Below, in pieces: positions 35,169 through 44,900 of a stretch of DNA of 64,000 nt. The notes beneath the pieces were generated by a model. It worked only from the letters and a program-made list of their open reading frames with translations, was not told the origin of the DNA and did no database searches. The first letter of the stretch is position 1. The number at the start of each line of letters is the position of its first letter. The position numbers were made by a program, and so were the translations under genes. This DNA comes from Caenorhabditis elegans (taxonomy: Eukaryota; Nematoda; Chromadorea; Rhabditida; Rhabditidae), in NCBI RefSeq assembly GCF_000002985.6, contig NC_003282.8, positions 13,330,001-13,394,000 of the forward strand, in the 5' to 3' direction.

Positions 35169-38100
35169 ATGAATTCCACAAAGAATCTTGTTCCAACTCC
35201 AATGATATATTCAACTATGGCATTATCAATTATAGGATTAATCGGGAATATGACTATTGTACTTGCCACTGTTATTAGTAAACGTCTCCAATCGAGATGT
35301 AATATATTAATTGGACTTTTGGCACTTTCTGATGTTGTAGTTTGTACTTATTTGGTGAGTTTTTAAAATATTCGAAATTTCAACTTTTTTTGAGCTTTTG
35401 TTTTATCCAAACGCAAAATTTTGACAAAATTGTGTTTGTCGTGTCAATCCCCGGTGCCATATTTTTGGCACAAAAGTTGCAAAATTTTGCTTCTGGGTTT
35501 GGTTTTATATGAGTATATCAGAAACCATTTTCTGCATTTTGTCGTCAACTCTGATCTCTCTAAAGCTAGAGTAAAAACTAGTCAAGAAATTGCCGTTTTT
35601 GTGGAAATTTGAATTTTTTTCAATTTAATTCAAAAATTAATTTACATACATTTTTCTGATTTTTAATTTTTTTTTTCAAAAAAAAATCGGAAAATTAAAC
35701 AACATTGCGCGGGAAATGTGGTGTATTTGTGTGGTAAATCGCACTATCTGCAATTACCACCAATAAATAATATTTTACGATCGAAATATTTTTTTTTTCG
35801 AAAAAACAAAACTTAAAAATGCGTTTTCAGATTCATTTACGAGTTTTGATGTTCTTGGACATGTACATGTTGACTTCAACCCAGTGTTTCCTACTTTCTG
35901 CCTATGGTTTATTTGCTCTAAATATGCAAAGTTCATTGTGCCTTATTATAGGATTAGATAGACTTTATAATGTCACCTACCCTTTGCGGTAAGATACACA
36001 AAAAATCTCGCCACGAATAAAATATTTCGAATTTGAAGCCGATCAAAAAAAGGATGTACCTTTAATAATACAGTAACCGGTTTTCCCTTTTTGGTGTATT
36101 TTCTAAATAGTTCAAATGCTTACAGGTGGTGCCAGGCTGTCCCATTACGGTTTGATCTACAAAAAATGCGGGAATTTTTCGCCCAAAAAATATGACGTGA
36201 GCACGTTCTTAACCATGCGAAATCAGTTGAGAAGTCTGCGTCTCTTCTCCCGCATTTTTCGAAGATCTACGTAGATCAAACCAGACACTCTGACACCACG
36301 TGATGCTTCAATAAAATAAAGCTTTTGAGAAAAAAAAATTGAATGGGTTACTGTAACTCTTATAGGCGCACACTTACGCCGCCTCGAATTCGAAATTTCT
36401 TCGTTCGTGGCGAGACCAAAACTAATATATATCCCGTTCCTGCAGATATTCCCAACTTCCAAACTCATTTTACATTGCCCTTTTCCTTTTTTGCGTGGGA
36501 TTTTCCGTTCTTATCACTTATTCCGGATATTCTTATGCTTCGGGTACATCAGAAAACCTAGAAACAGTGCTGTAATTAATTTTTATTTCCAGATTCAGAA
36601 ATAGTTCTAGTATGCTTACCACCAACAGCTTATACCGATAAATCTAGAATTATATGGATTGGTTCGAATTTTATTATTGCAATTTTAGTCATTTTTGTGT
36701 ATGGTGGTGCACAAATTCGTTGTCGGATTTTGAGAGGTTCGTTTTTTGCGTACTTAATACACCATAACTCACGCGCAATTTTTTCTCAAACGTGTGTAGT
36801 GTCAGAGTGTCTCATTTCGGCTCGATCTACGTAGATCTACAAAAAAATGCGGGAGAAGAGACACAGATTTCTCAACTCATTTCGCATGGTTAGAAACGTG
36901 CTGACGTCACATTTTTTTGGAGAAAAAAATTCCCGCATTTTTTGTAGATCAAACCGCAATGGGACAGCCTCACACCACGTGAAACAGCTCAATCCAAATC
37001 AACATTTTGAGCTTGATGTCTGCTATTCCCAAGTGCTTAAACTAGACTTTTTCAGCCCGTCACGTGCACGAACAATCTATGGATGCAGTGAATCGACTGC
37101 TTAAATCGTTGAGCATTGTTGTAACAATATATGTCTGCACGTGGTTTCTCACGATCAGTTCACTTGTTGTTTCTCAGGTACAATATTTGTTGGGAAATGT
37201 CTTCTGATTTCAGGCATAAACAATATAAAATATTACACGTAGTTCTAGCTAAAAAATACGCGAGTGCGCGTAAAATGTGATGCATTAGGTTGGTAAATCG
37301 CACAGCCACGCTATTACGGGAACACAAAACTCTGAGAATGCGTATTGCACAACATATTTGACGCGCAAAATATCTCGTAGCAAAAATACCCGCATTTTTT
37401 GAAGATCAAACCATGATGGAGCAGCCTGTCATCACGTGCAAAAGCGCTACAGTAGTCATTTAAAGAGTTACTGTAGTTTTCGCTACGAGATACTTTCCGC
37501 GTCAAGTATGTTGCACAATACGCATTCTCAGAATTTAGTGTTTCTGTAATATTTTGCAAAAACCATTGCGATGCATTCGATTTTACGCGCAAAGTTCAAA
37601 AATTGGGAAAACCAGAAATCAAATCATTATAATATAAATCGAATTCACTGAAATTGAATTTATAAACTCATTATTTTTACTCGACCAACTTTTCCCCAAT
37701 TTTCAGTTGATTACCTTTTCACCGCCTGTCACCGCAGAAATTAATCGACAACTTGGCTGGCTGGTGATTATCAATGCTTCACTCAATTTCTTTGTTTATC
37801 TTTGGAGAAATTCAGAATATCGGTAAGGGAGTGTTGTATTATGGAGACGCAGAAAAATGCTATTGAGGTGCAAGAGCGCTCCAACGCTAAACGGGTCTCG
37901 TTAGGTGTTTGGCGGTAAAATCACGGATTTCTGGCTTCCCTCATAAATTGAAATGGAAGAGTTTGCCGATCTAGGCCATTTTGGCTCGGCCGTAGCCGGG
38001 GTAGATTTACGGCGCGTTGCGTGTCGCGTCGCGGTTCAATTTCAGTTGTAAAACTAAATGAATTTTTCCGTGTGGAGTACACGACTTTCCCACGTGTTAT

Positions 38101-38381
38101 CCGTCAAGCGATTGTCAATGGAGCGCGAAAAATTCAATGGGGAAGGCCAGAACCCCGTGATTTCTGGTTTTTCCGCCAAACCTAACGAGACCCAACTCAC
38201 CGTGGAGCGAGCTTGCACCTTGATTTAAACAAGAAACATTTTTTAAATCCGTTTTAAATGCAATTTTTTCAGAAAAGCATTCATCCGACTTTATGGACTT
38301 TCTCGACTCTTCAGCGTTGAAAATACCTCGATTGATGCTGCAACACGAGTAATGAAGTCTTCTCATGTTCGAGTTGCATAA
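35169..38381 (+). CDS. Seven-transmembrane G-protein-coupled receptor, probably srsx class
   Basis: Seven exons (35169-35354, 35831-35988, 36446-36543, 36593-36736, 37056-37177, 37707-37822 and 38273-38381) give 310 aa. TM1 has the GNM motif (IIGLIGNMTIVLATV). TM2 is LLALSDVVVCTYL. TM3 ends with GLDRLYNVTYPLRY, where DRL replaces DRY. Other hydrophobic segments include FYIALFLFCVGFSVLITYSG, WIGSNFIIAILVIFVYG, IVVTIYVCTWFLTISSLVV and a TM7 with LNFFVYLW in place of NPxxY. These features and the length fit the nematode srsx chemoreceptor/rhodopsin-like class; the ligand is unknown. All long introns carry palindromic repeats. AATAAA lies at 38407. The third donor (GTACAT) is non-standard but is the only one keeping phase. 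Confidence 0.85.
36124..36303. repeat. Copy of the GTGGTGTCAGAGTGT palindromic family, inverted
   Basis: Starts AGGTGGTGCCAGGCTGTCCC and ends CCAGACACTCTGACACCACG, with CCCGCATTTTTCGAAGATCTACGTAGATC near the right side, inside an intron of the receptor gene. Confidence 0.85.
36796..36990. repeat. Copy of the GTGGTGTCAGAGTGT palindromic family
   Basis: Starts GTGTAGTGTCAGAGTGTCTC and ends GGGACAGCCTCACACCACG. The core has TTTCGCATGGTTAGAAACG and TGACGTCA. Confidence 0.85.
37240..37560. repeat. Interrupted ACGCGCAAAATATCTCG palindrome (chimera with the GTGGTGTCAG family)
   Basis: The left arm TTTGACGCGCAAAATATCTC breaks at about 37385. About 55 bp ending GGAGCAGCCTGTCATCACGTG, from the other family, follow. 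The right half resumes with GCGCTACAGTAGTCATTTAAAG. Confidence 0.75.
37873..38216. mobile_element. Inverted-repeat element, about 340 bp with 60-bp arms
   Basis: The left arm has GCTCCAACG..GGGTCTCGTTAGGTGTTTGGCGG and ATCACGGATTTCTGG. The right arm has their complements (CCAGAACCCCGTGATTTCTGG, CGCCAAACCTAACGAGACCC). The centre carries CGTGTGGAGTACACGACTTT, shared with the insert near 28200-28340. Non-coding; MITE-like. Confidence 0.75.
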
Positions 38382-38523
38382 TATTTGTTTGTTTCAATAG
38401 TGAATTAATAAAACATTTTGAATTATCAGCAGGGGAGATCATTTGTTATGAACAGGAATCACACAGATGACTTGAAAAAAAAAGCATATCTACAGTACTA
38501 CTTCAAAACAAAAAGAAGTGCAT

Positions 38524-39412
38524 TTACATAACTGAAAATCTGAGTTCAGCGCCTTCTGCCTGCAATAGGCGACGCTTCTTCGCGATTCCCCAACGATATC
38601 CTGATAGATTTCCAGTGCTGCCGATCACACGATGACACGGAACAATGTAGGCCAAGTTGTTGCGAGCACATGCCGAGGCAACAGCTCTCACCGCCGACGG
38701 ATTCCCGATTTCTCGAGCAATCTGTAAAGGGTTATTGTAAAATAAGCCATTATGAGTAATCTTAAAGGCGCAGGGGCTATTTCAGATGGGTCTCGGCACG
38801 CAAAAAGTTTATAGTATCCTTTTTTTCAATTAAATTTCTTTATTTTCAGCGAACTCTCATTTTTCAGGCCAAATAACAGGAACAACTTATATTTTTAATG
38901 AAAACAATTTTTCAAAATGAAACCATAAACTTTTTCTCGCCTAGACCCATCTGAATAAATCTGTGCGCCTTTAAGAAAGCATGGCTCACATCTGAATATG
39001 AGCGAGTTTCTCCTTTTGGGATTTTTTGAATGGCGCTGTAAACTTGCATTCCGAAAGCCGTGTCTCCTTTGTGTACCGCATTGACTTTGATCGTTGAATC
39101 AAGTGTATTCAGAGCTTGCACAATCTGAAAAGAGCCGCAATTGGATGCGCACACTTAAAATAATTAATATTTACACCGGAGCTTTGTGTTGGTTTTCCTG
39201 GAATGAAGTTAACTGTGGGATAGGCGTCATGAAGTTCCTCCATCTGATCGTCTAGATCATCATCAAGAAGATAAATCGCCACAACTTTCTGACTTCCAAC
39301 ACATTCAGCAATCAGAGCCTGTCAAAAGCCAGTTCAGAAATCTGGATCTCATTTTCCTCACCTGTCCCTGATCCGTCTCTACGACTTCATAGACGCACTC
39401 ACGGATGATCAT
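38524..39412 (-). CDS. agt-1: O6-alkylguanine-DNA alkyltransferase
   Basis: Four exons on the minus strand, 39412-39362, 39318-39175, 39124-38990 and 38721-38524, all phase 0; 175 aa. The C-terminal two-thirds are the methyltransferase domain: FGMQVYSAIQKIPKGETRSYSD, AREIGNPSAVRAVASACARNNLA, then the active-site PCHRVIGSTGNLSGYRWG, where the Cys takes the alkyl group in a suicidal repair reaction. RW-IAKKRRLL completes the conserved helix. The size matches the short animal form. Its ATG lies 125 bp downstream of the rla-2 stop on the same strand, a spacing typical of SL2-type operons. The third intron holds an inverted repeat (38725-38995). Confidence 0.93.
38725..38995. repeat. Inverted repeat in an agt-1 intron
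   Basis: TTATGAGTAATCTTAAAGGCGCAG and TCAGATGGGTCTCGGC pair with GCCTAGACCCATCTGA and CTGTGCGCCTTTAAGAAAGC. It fills the intron almost completely. Confidence 0.75.
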
Positions 39413-39537
39413 TTCTACTTTAATAAAATTGATGTTTTTATTCATTGGATTGCTTCTGACTTTCAGTATATAATGTTTCAAAACATGGATGTGAAGATGA
39501 CCGGAAAACAATAACAATTTATTAACATACAATGATT

Positions 39538-40280
39538 TTAGTCGAAAAGACCGAATCCCATATCATCGTCGGATTCCTCCTTTGGCTCTTCTTTCTTGGC
39601 CGGCTTGCTGTCAGCGGCTGGGGCAGCTCCTCCGGCAGCTGGAGCAGCGGCGGCGGCTGGGGCGGCTCCTCCGGAAACCTGAAAAAGCACAATTTGAATT
39701 TTTCTTATTAAATTTGTGACCAACTTGGGCACGGTTTTTAAAAGCATGACAACAAATATATAGGCTTTTCACGCGGTTAAGCCAAGAAGACATGGAAACG
39801 GGAGTAAAAAGGATTCCTAGAAAAGGAGGTCTCCGAAAGAAATGTGTACTACGCTAATACAAGTCGAACACTTCGAAGTGTTGATGAACAAAATTTAATT
39901 TTCAAGCCGTCAAAGGCCTTTTTTTCTCAAAAATTTCCGAGTTAAGCATCGCTGAATTTTACCAGTGCAGTCAACTTTTTTAGGACTTCATAACATTGTT
40001 CGAGGAATTTCCATAAAGGTTGGATACGTACCGAAACGAGTCCAGCGGATCCCTCAGCGATGAGCTCTTCGACTGTCTTTCCTGCAAGTCTGGAGACAAC
40101 GAGCTTGGCGGTCTCAGCATCAGCATCAACTCCGACAGCGCTCAAGATGTTCTTGAGGTCGTCAACCTGAAAGAACACAATTGAAATAAATGTTAAAATG
40201 TTTCAATTCCTTTTAAGAATTACCTTTGGGTTGGCATTTCCTCCGAGGACGGCGAGCAAGTAAGCCGAAACGTAACGCAT
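39538..40280 (-). CDS. rla-2: 60S acidic ribosomal protein P2
   Basis: Three exons (40280-40224, 40166-40032 and 39678-39538) encode about 110 aa. [18 protein letters not shown] at the start is the P2 dimerisation helix. [20 protein letters not shown] and [14 protein letters not shown] follow. The end is the Ala/Gly-rich hinge and the universal acidic tail [13 protein letters not shown] that recruits elongation factors to the ribosomal stalk. A TTTTGCAG acceptor lies just before the ATG, as at a trans-splice site. AATAAA occurs 15-20 bp after the stop (39523-39518), so the 3'UTR is very short, consistent with an operon upstream of agt-1. Confidence 0.97.
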
Positions 40281-40694
40281 ATTACCTGCAAAACCATAAC
40301 TTTAATTTTAAATATTTCCAGGAAAATCTGGCGATAAAAATCGAAAATTGAGTATTTGCAGATAGTTTCAGCATCATGATATGTCAAGTGAAGCGCAAAT
40401 TTTTTCTGAATCGATTCAAGATAATTTTGTGAAGAAAAACGCGGAAATCGATGAGAAAAATCATAGGAAAAATCGCAAAAAAAGAAAAAATTCACTTGAC
40501 CGAGAGGCTGGCCTACTGTCGAGGCGCGCGTGGCGAGACCCACTCGTCGCGAAATGTCGTGTCCCTTTAAACAGCCAACATTTGCAATGCATTGAAATTG
40601 CAGATTTTATATTATTTTCGAGGTTTTAAACTACTTTTCTTTAATTTTTCCGTATTAAACTGAGTCTGAATCAATATTTAGTGATAAATTTCAG

Positions 40695-41073
40695 CAAAGG
40701 CACCTTGTTTGGTTGCAGAAACAGCAAAACTGGTGAGTTTTCTTGCTGATAAATATTTCAAAAATGAAAATTCATTTCATTGTTTTTTCAGTCGGCAATC
40801 TTCAACTTCCAAAGTCTTATCTCAGTTATCCTTCTTCTCATTTGCACGTGTGCCTACATCAGAGCCTTTGCACCGAGAATAATCGATAGAAACAAGGAAG
40901 GGTGAGTGTTTTTTTTTTGTTGAAGACGCAGACTTTTCGTGGAGAAATCGAACATTCAAAGCATTTTCAGTCTCCTCGGCGTTTTCTGGAAGTGTGCTCG
41001 AATCGGTGAACGTCTCAGTCCGTGGGTATCGATCAGTTGCTTTTGCATGGCATTTGTTGTGCTGTTCCTTTAA
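40695..41073 (+). CDS. Kish/TMEM167 homologue with no ATG start codon visible
   Basis: Exons at about 40695-40732, 40792-40901 and 40971-41073. From [20 protein letters not shown] to the end, the frame matches the 72-residue Kish/TMEM167 family over its whole length: a transmembrane segment, [34 protein letters not shown], and a second segment with the family CxxMAF motif. These proteins sit in the Golgi membrane and support secretion. The family starts MSAIFNF, but the codon before Ser is CTG (40730-40732), at the end of the first exon. Upstream in the same exon there is no ATG and a TAA closes the frame. Two TTTCAG/TTGCAG acceptors at 40694 and 40718 fit trans-splicing. So either CTG is the start or an unseen exon supplies ATG. 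The stop lies 4 bp before the next ATG. Confidence 0.85.
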
Positions 41074-41077
41074 AATA

Positions 41078-41529
41078 ATGGCTATCCGCATGACTCCATC
41101 ATCGAAACGATTCGATGAAAAAACAAACGAAATGAGGCGCCGTCCGCCTGTAAAACCAAGCAGTAATCCTAATCATATTTATATCACAAGGTGATTAATT
41201 TTTATCAATTTAGTTGTACAATTTCTCATTAAATAGTGTTTTTTTGCAGAAAAACCAACGTCGAATCACAATCAAAATCCACCGAGGAGATGTTGAATAA
41301 CGCATTCGATGAAGTTTTCATCCATGGAATGGGAGCATCTATCAATAAAGCTCTAGTTTTTGCGATGGAAGTTGAGAGAAGATTCGGTGGAAGTGTCAAG
41401 TCTGATATTCAAACGTCTACTGTACAATGTACAGATGATATTGTATCACTTCTGGACCTTGATCAAAGCGAGACACGTCATCGTTCTGTTTCTGCCGTGC
41501 ATGTTCATCTTTATCGTGTTGCCTCGTAA
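41078..41529 (+). CDS. Rpp20/POP7 homologue, RNase P and MRP protein subunit (Alba family)
   Basis: Two exons, 41078-41190 and 41250-41529; 130 aa. The first 40 residues are basic and probably flexible. The rest is an Alba-type domain: DEVFIHGMGASINKALVFAM, then GGSVKSDIQTSTVQCTDDIVSLLDL, then the family ending SAVHVHLYRVAS. This matches human Rpp20 (FIHGLGLAINRAI, then AIHIRVFRV). It would bind RNase P/MRP RNA with Rpp25 in tRNA and rRNA processing. The ATG lies 4 bases after the Kish stop, leaving no room for a trans-splice site, so both frames are probably on one mRNA. Confidence 0.88.
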
Positions 41530-41724
41530 ATCTTCATTCCACTGAATATATATTACACATAATTTTGTCAATGGGTCTTATTTTTTTGCCTACATGAATT
41601 AATTATTTTTTCCTTTGATTTTTTAGTTGTTCTTGGTTACTCTTTCCTATTATTTTCTACATTTTCAATCACCGAGTCGCCAAATTTTTCGATTTTTGCT
41701 CAAAAATTGCGGAATATTACGCGG

Positions 41725-41965
41725 AATCCGGTCTCGACACGACATTTTTTTTGTCAAATGTGAAAAGGTGTGCGCCTTCAAAAAGTACTGTAGGTTCAAA
41801 CTTTCGTTGCTACGGAAAAATTTATTTATTTAATTATTTAAAAAAAAAACTAAAATTTTTAACAAAATCAGCATCAAAATTTTTAAAAATACAGTAATCT
41901 TCAAAGGCGCGCACCTGTTTACATTTATTAAAAATTTGTCGTGTCGAGACCTGATACAGTAAGCG
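41725..41965. repeat. Copy of the CTCGACACGACA / AAAGGCGCG family
   Basis: Left: CGGTCTCGACACGACATTTT with GTGTGCGCCTTCAAAAAGTA. Right: CTTCAAAGGCGCGCACCTG with TCGTGTCGAGACCTGATACA. It lies just before the ferredoxin reductase gene. Confidence 0.85.
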
Positions 41966-41998
41966 AAATTTCGCGTCTGAATAATAAATTAATTTAAG

Positions 41999-44900
41999 AT
42001 GTTCGGTAAAACATTACTACGAAGGATAGCCTGCTCGAATCTCAATTTAAAATCAAGAAAACTGTCCGGAAAGCCACGTTTAGCAATTGTGGGCTCCGGT
42101 CCCGCAGGTAATAATAGAACAATTTTCTGGAAATTTCGTAAACTATTTCCAAAAAAATTAAATTTAGGAATGTTCGCGTGCAACGGATTGCTTAGAAAAA
42201 GTAATTTCTCGGTAGATGTATTCGAAAATTCTCCAGTTCCATTTGGATTAGTTCGGTATGGTGTGGCTCCAGATCATCAGGAAGTGAGATTTATTCGAGA
42301 AAAAATTAAGAAAATCGGTTCTTTTGGCCACAATATTCAATTAAAAACGGAAAAATCAGGAAAAAATCTTCTCCGAATTGCATATTGGTGCCAAAATACC
42401 ATTTTAACTAAAAATTATTGTGAAAATTTCAAAATTTCAGGTAAAAAACGTGATAAACACATTTGATGCAATGTTCGAAAAGAATCGTGAACGGCTGAAA
42501 CTATTCTGCAATGTGAAGTAATTATTTAATTTCTCAATTATTGGAGGACTGTGTCGAGTTACGCAGCTCGTGTACTCCACGAGGAGAAGAATTTTACAGT
42601 TTTTATTTGCGAAATTCTTATAGAAAGTTTATTTTTAAAAAGTCAAACAAAAGTCAAAAAATTAAAGGAAAATTTTAAAGCCAAATTTATTAGATTTTTA
42701 AAATCTTATTCATATTTTTCAGTTCTTGCAATTAATCCAGATAAAAAACAATTAAATCCCACTTAAAATTGCATGTTTTCCTCAAATTTAGAAGCATGAA
42801 GGTTCGAAAATCTTTTTTTTTTTTTTTGAAAAAATCTCACAAAAAACCAAAATTTCCATATGAAAAGTTGGGAAAAATGTTTAAAAATCGACCTTTAGTT
42901 TCCAAAACTTGAAAATTCTTTAAAAAATTCAGTCTTCTCCTCGAGGAGTACACGAGCCGCGTAAATCGACACGTGGGGGGTTGTCAAGAGTGTCGGTTTT
43001 CGATTGTTTCAACAACAAACAACGGAAAATGCTCGATTTTTGAAAAATTGATTTTTTCGATTTTTCGATATTTCGAAAAAAAAATTTCGATTTTTAAAAA
43101 CGTACACTACTTGTTAGCTTAAAACTTTGGACATTTTTCTTCTTTTTAGAGTAAATTTTAATATTTTTTCTCATCAATTTAAACGAAATTAGATTTTTAA
43201 AAAAATCATATTTTATGTTCAATTTTTCTAATTTTCTCAGAAAATTGTTCGTTTTTCGATTTTTAAAAATTCGAAATATCGAAAAAATATTTTTGAGACC
43301 CCAGGAAAACAGTATTCACATAAACTTGTAAAACTTTTTGTAAATCCTGTTTCTTGGGGTCTCAATTTTTCGATTTTCCCTCAAAAACTTCAAAAAATCG
43401 AAAAACGACACTCTTGGTGGTCGTGGAAGAGGTTTTCCACGGCCATTCTTGCATTTTCAAATACGAAAAATCATGCAATTTTTCAAATTTCATACTTTTT
43501 TTTCAGCATCGGACGAGACATTACATTTGATGAGTTAACACGTGGCTATGATGCAGTCCTTCTGGCATATGGATCATATAAAACACGAACTTTAGATATT
43601 CCTGGAAGTGATGCCTCAAATGTAATATCTGGATCAGAATTTGTTGGATGGTATAATGGAGTTCCAAATGCATCAACACCAGATCTTACAACATCAAATG
43701 TTGTAATTGTTGGAAATGGAAATGTTGCTCTTGATTGTGCACGTGTACTTTCAACAGCTTCTTCTGGATTATTAAGGATCAGTGATATTCCTGGAGATCG
43801 ATTGAATGTTCTTGAAGGAGCTAATGTTAAAGATATCAAGATTTTAGGACGAAGGGGACCAGAACATGTGAGCATTCTGAAATTAAATTTTTTTTAAATA
43901 TGTTAAAACAAAATTATCCACTTTTTATTGTTCCGCCTGAAATTGATCTGAAAATCTGAAAAAGAGAAAGAAAAAATCCCAAATTTTCATATTTGAAATT
44001 TCAAAAAAAAAAATTTCTGTAATAACATCGAAAATGTCCGATTTTCAAAGCTTTTAACGAATCTTTCTGATATTTCTTTTATTTTTTAATATTTTTTTAC
44101 TTCGAAAATTTCTTGTTTTTCAAATTTTGTGTTAGAATACCCAAAAAACTGAACATTTTAGATTTTTAATTTTATAAAATTTCGAATTTTCTAAAATAAA
44201 ATCTTTAAAAAATTACAAAAAGCGCAATTTTTTGTTTTTTTTTCCAATTTTTAATGTCAAAAATCCGAAAATGATGGTTCTTAATTTCAAGAAAAAAAAA
44301 CAATTTTGTAGATTTTTCGAGAAAAAAATTTATTGAAAAAAAACATTTAAAAAATTTCCGATTTTTCTATTCCAAAAATCGAAAAAAAATGTTTTTAGGT
44401 ATTTAAAAACCTTAACATTTTAATTTCTTTAATTTCATTTTTTTTTGATTTTTTGTCTATAGAATTTCAGCAAAAAAGGCTTTTTCAAAAATTTAATTTT
44501 TTGAATTTTTGGTTTTCTTAGCTTTTCGGAAAAAAACACTGAAAAATGTTTGATTTAAAAATGAAAAAATTCAGAAATTCCGATTTTCAAAAAAAAAAAC
44601 CATAAAAATCGATATTCCGATTTTTCAGAAAAGCCTAACTTCCGCATCTATTTTCCCGATTTTTAGTTAAAAAATAATCAAATTTCGTATTTATTTTTTC
44701 AATTTCAAAAAACTAGCAATTTATTCATAAACATGAGCACATTTTGATTAAAATTGTTTTTTCTTAAATTGAAAAATATAGTTTTCAATTGAATTCCCCA
44801 AATATTCCCCGATGCAGATTTTGTCCCGATTTTTCGTCAAAAAAATTATTAAAAAATTCTTATTTCAATTTTGAAAAATTAGCAATTGTTGTTCGACTTA

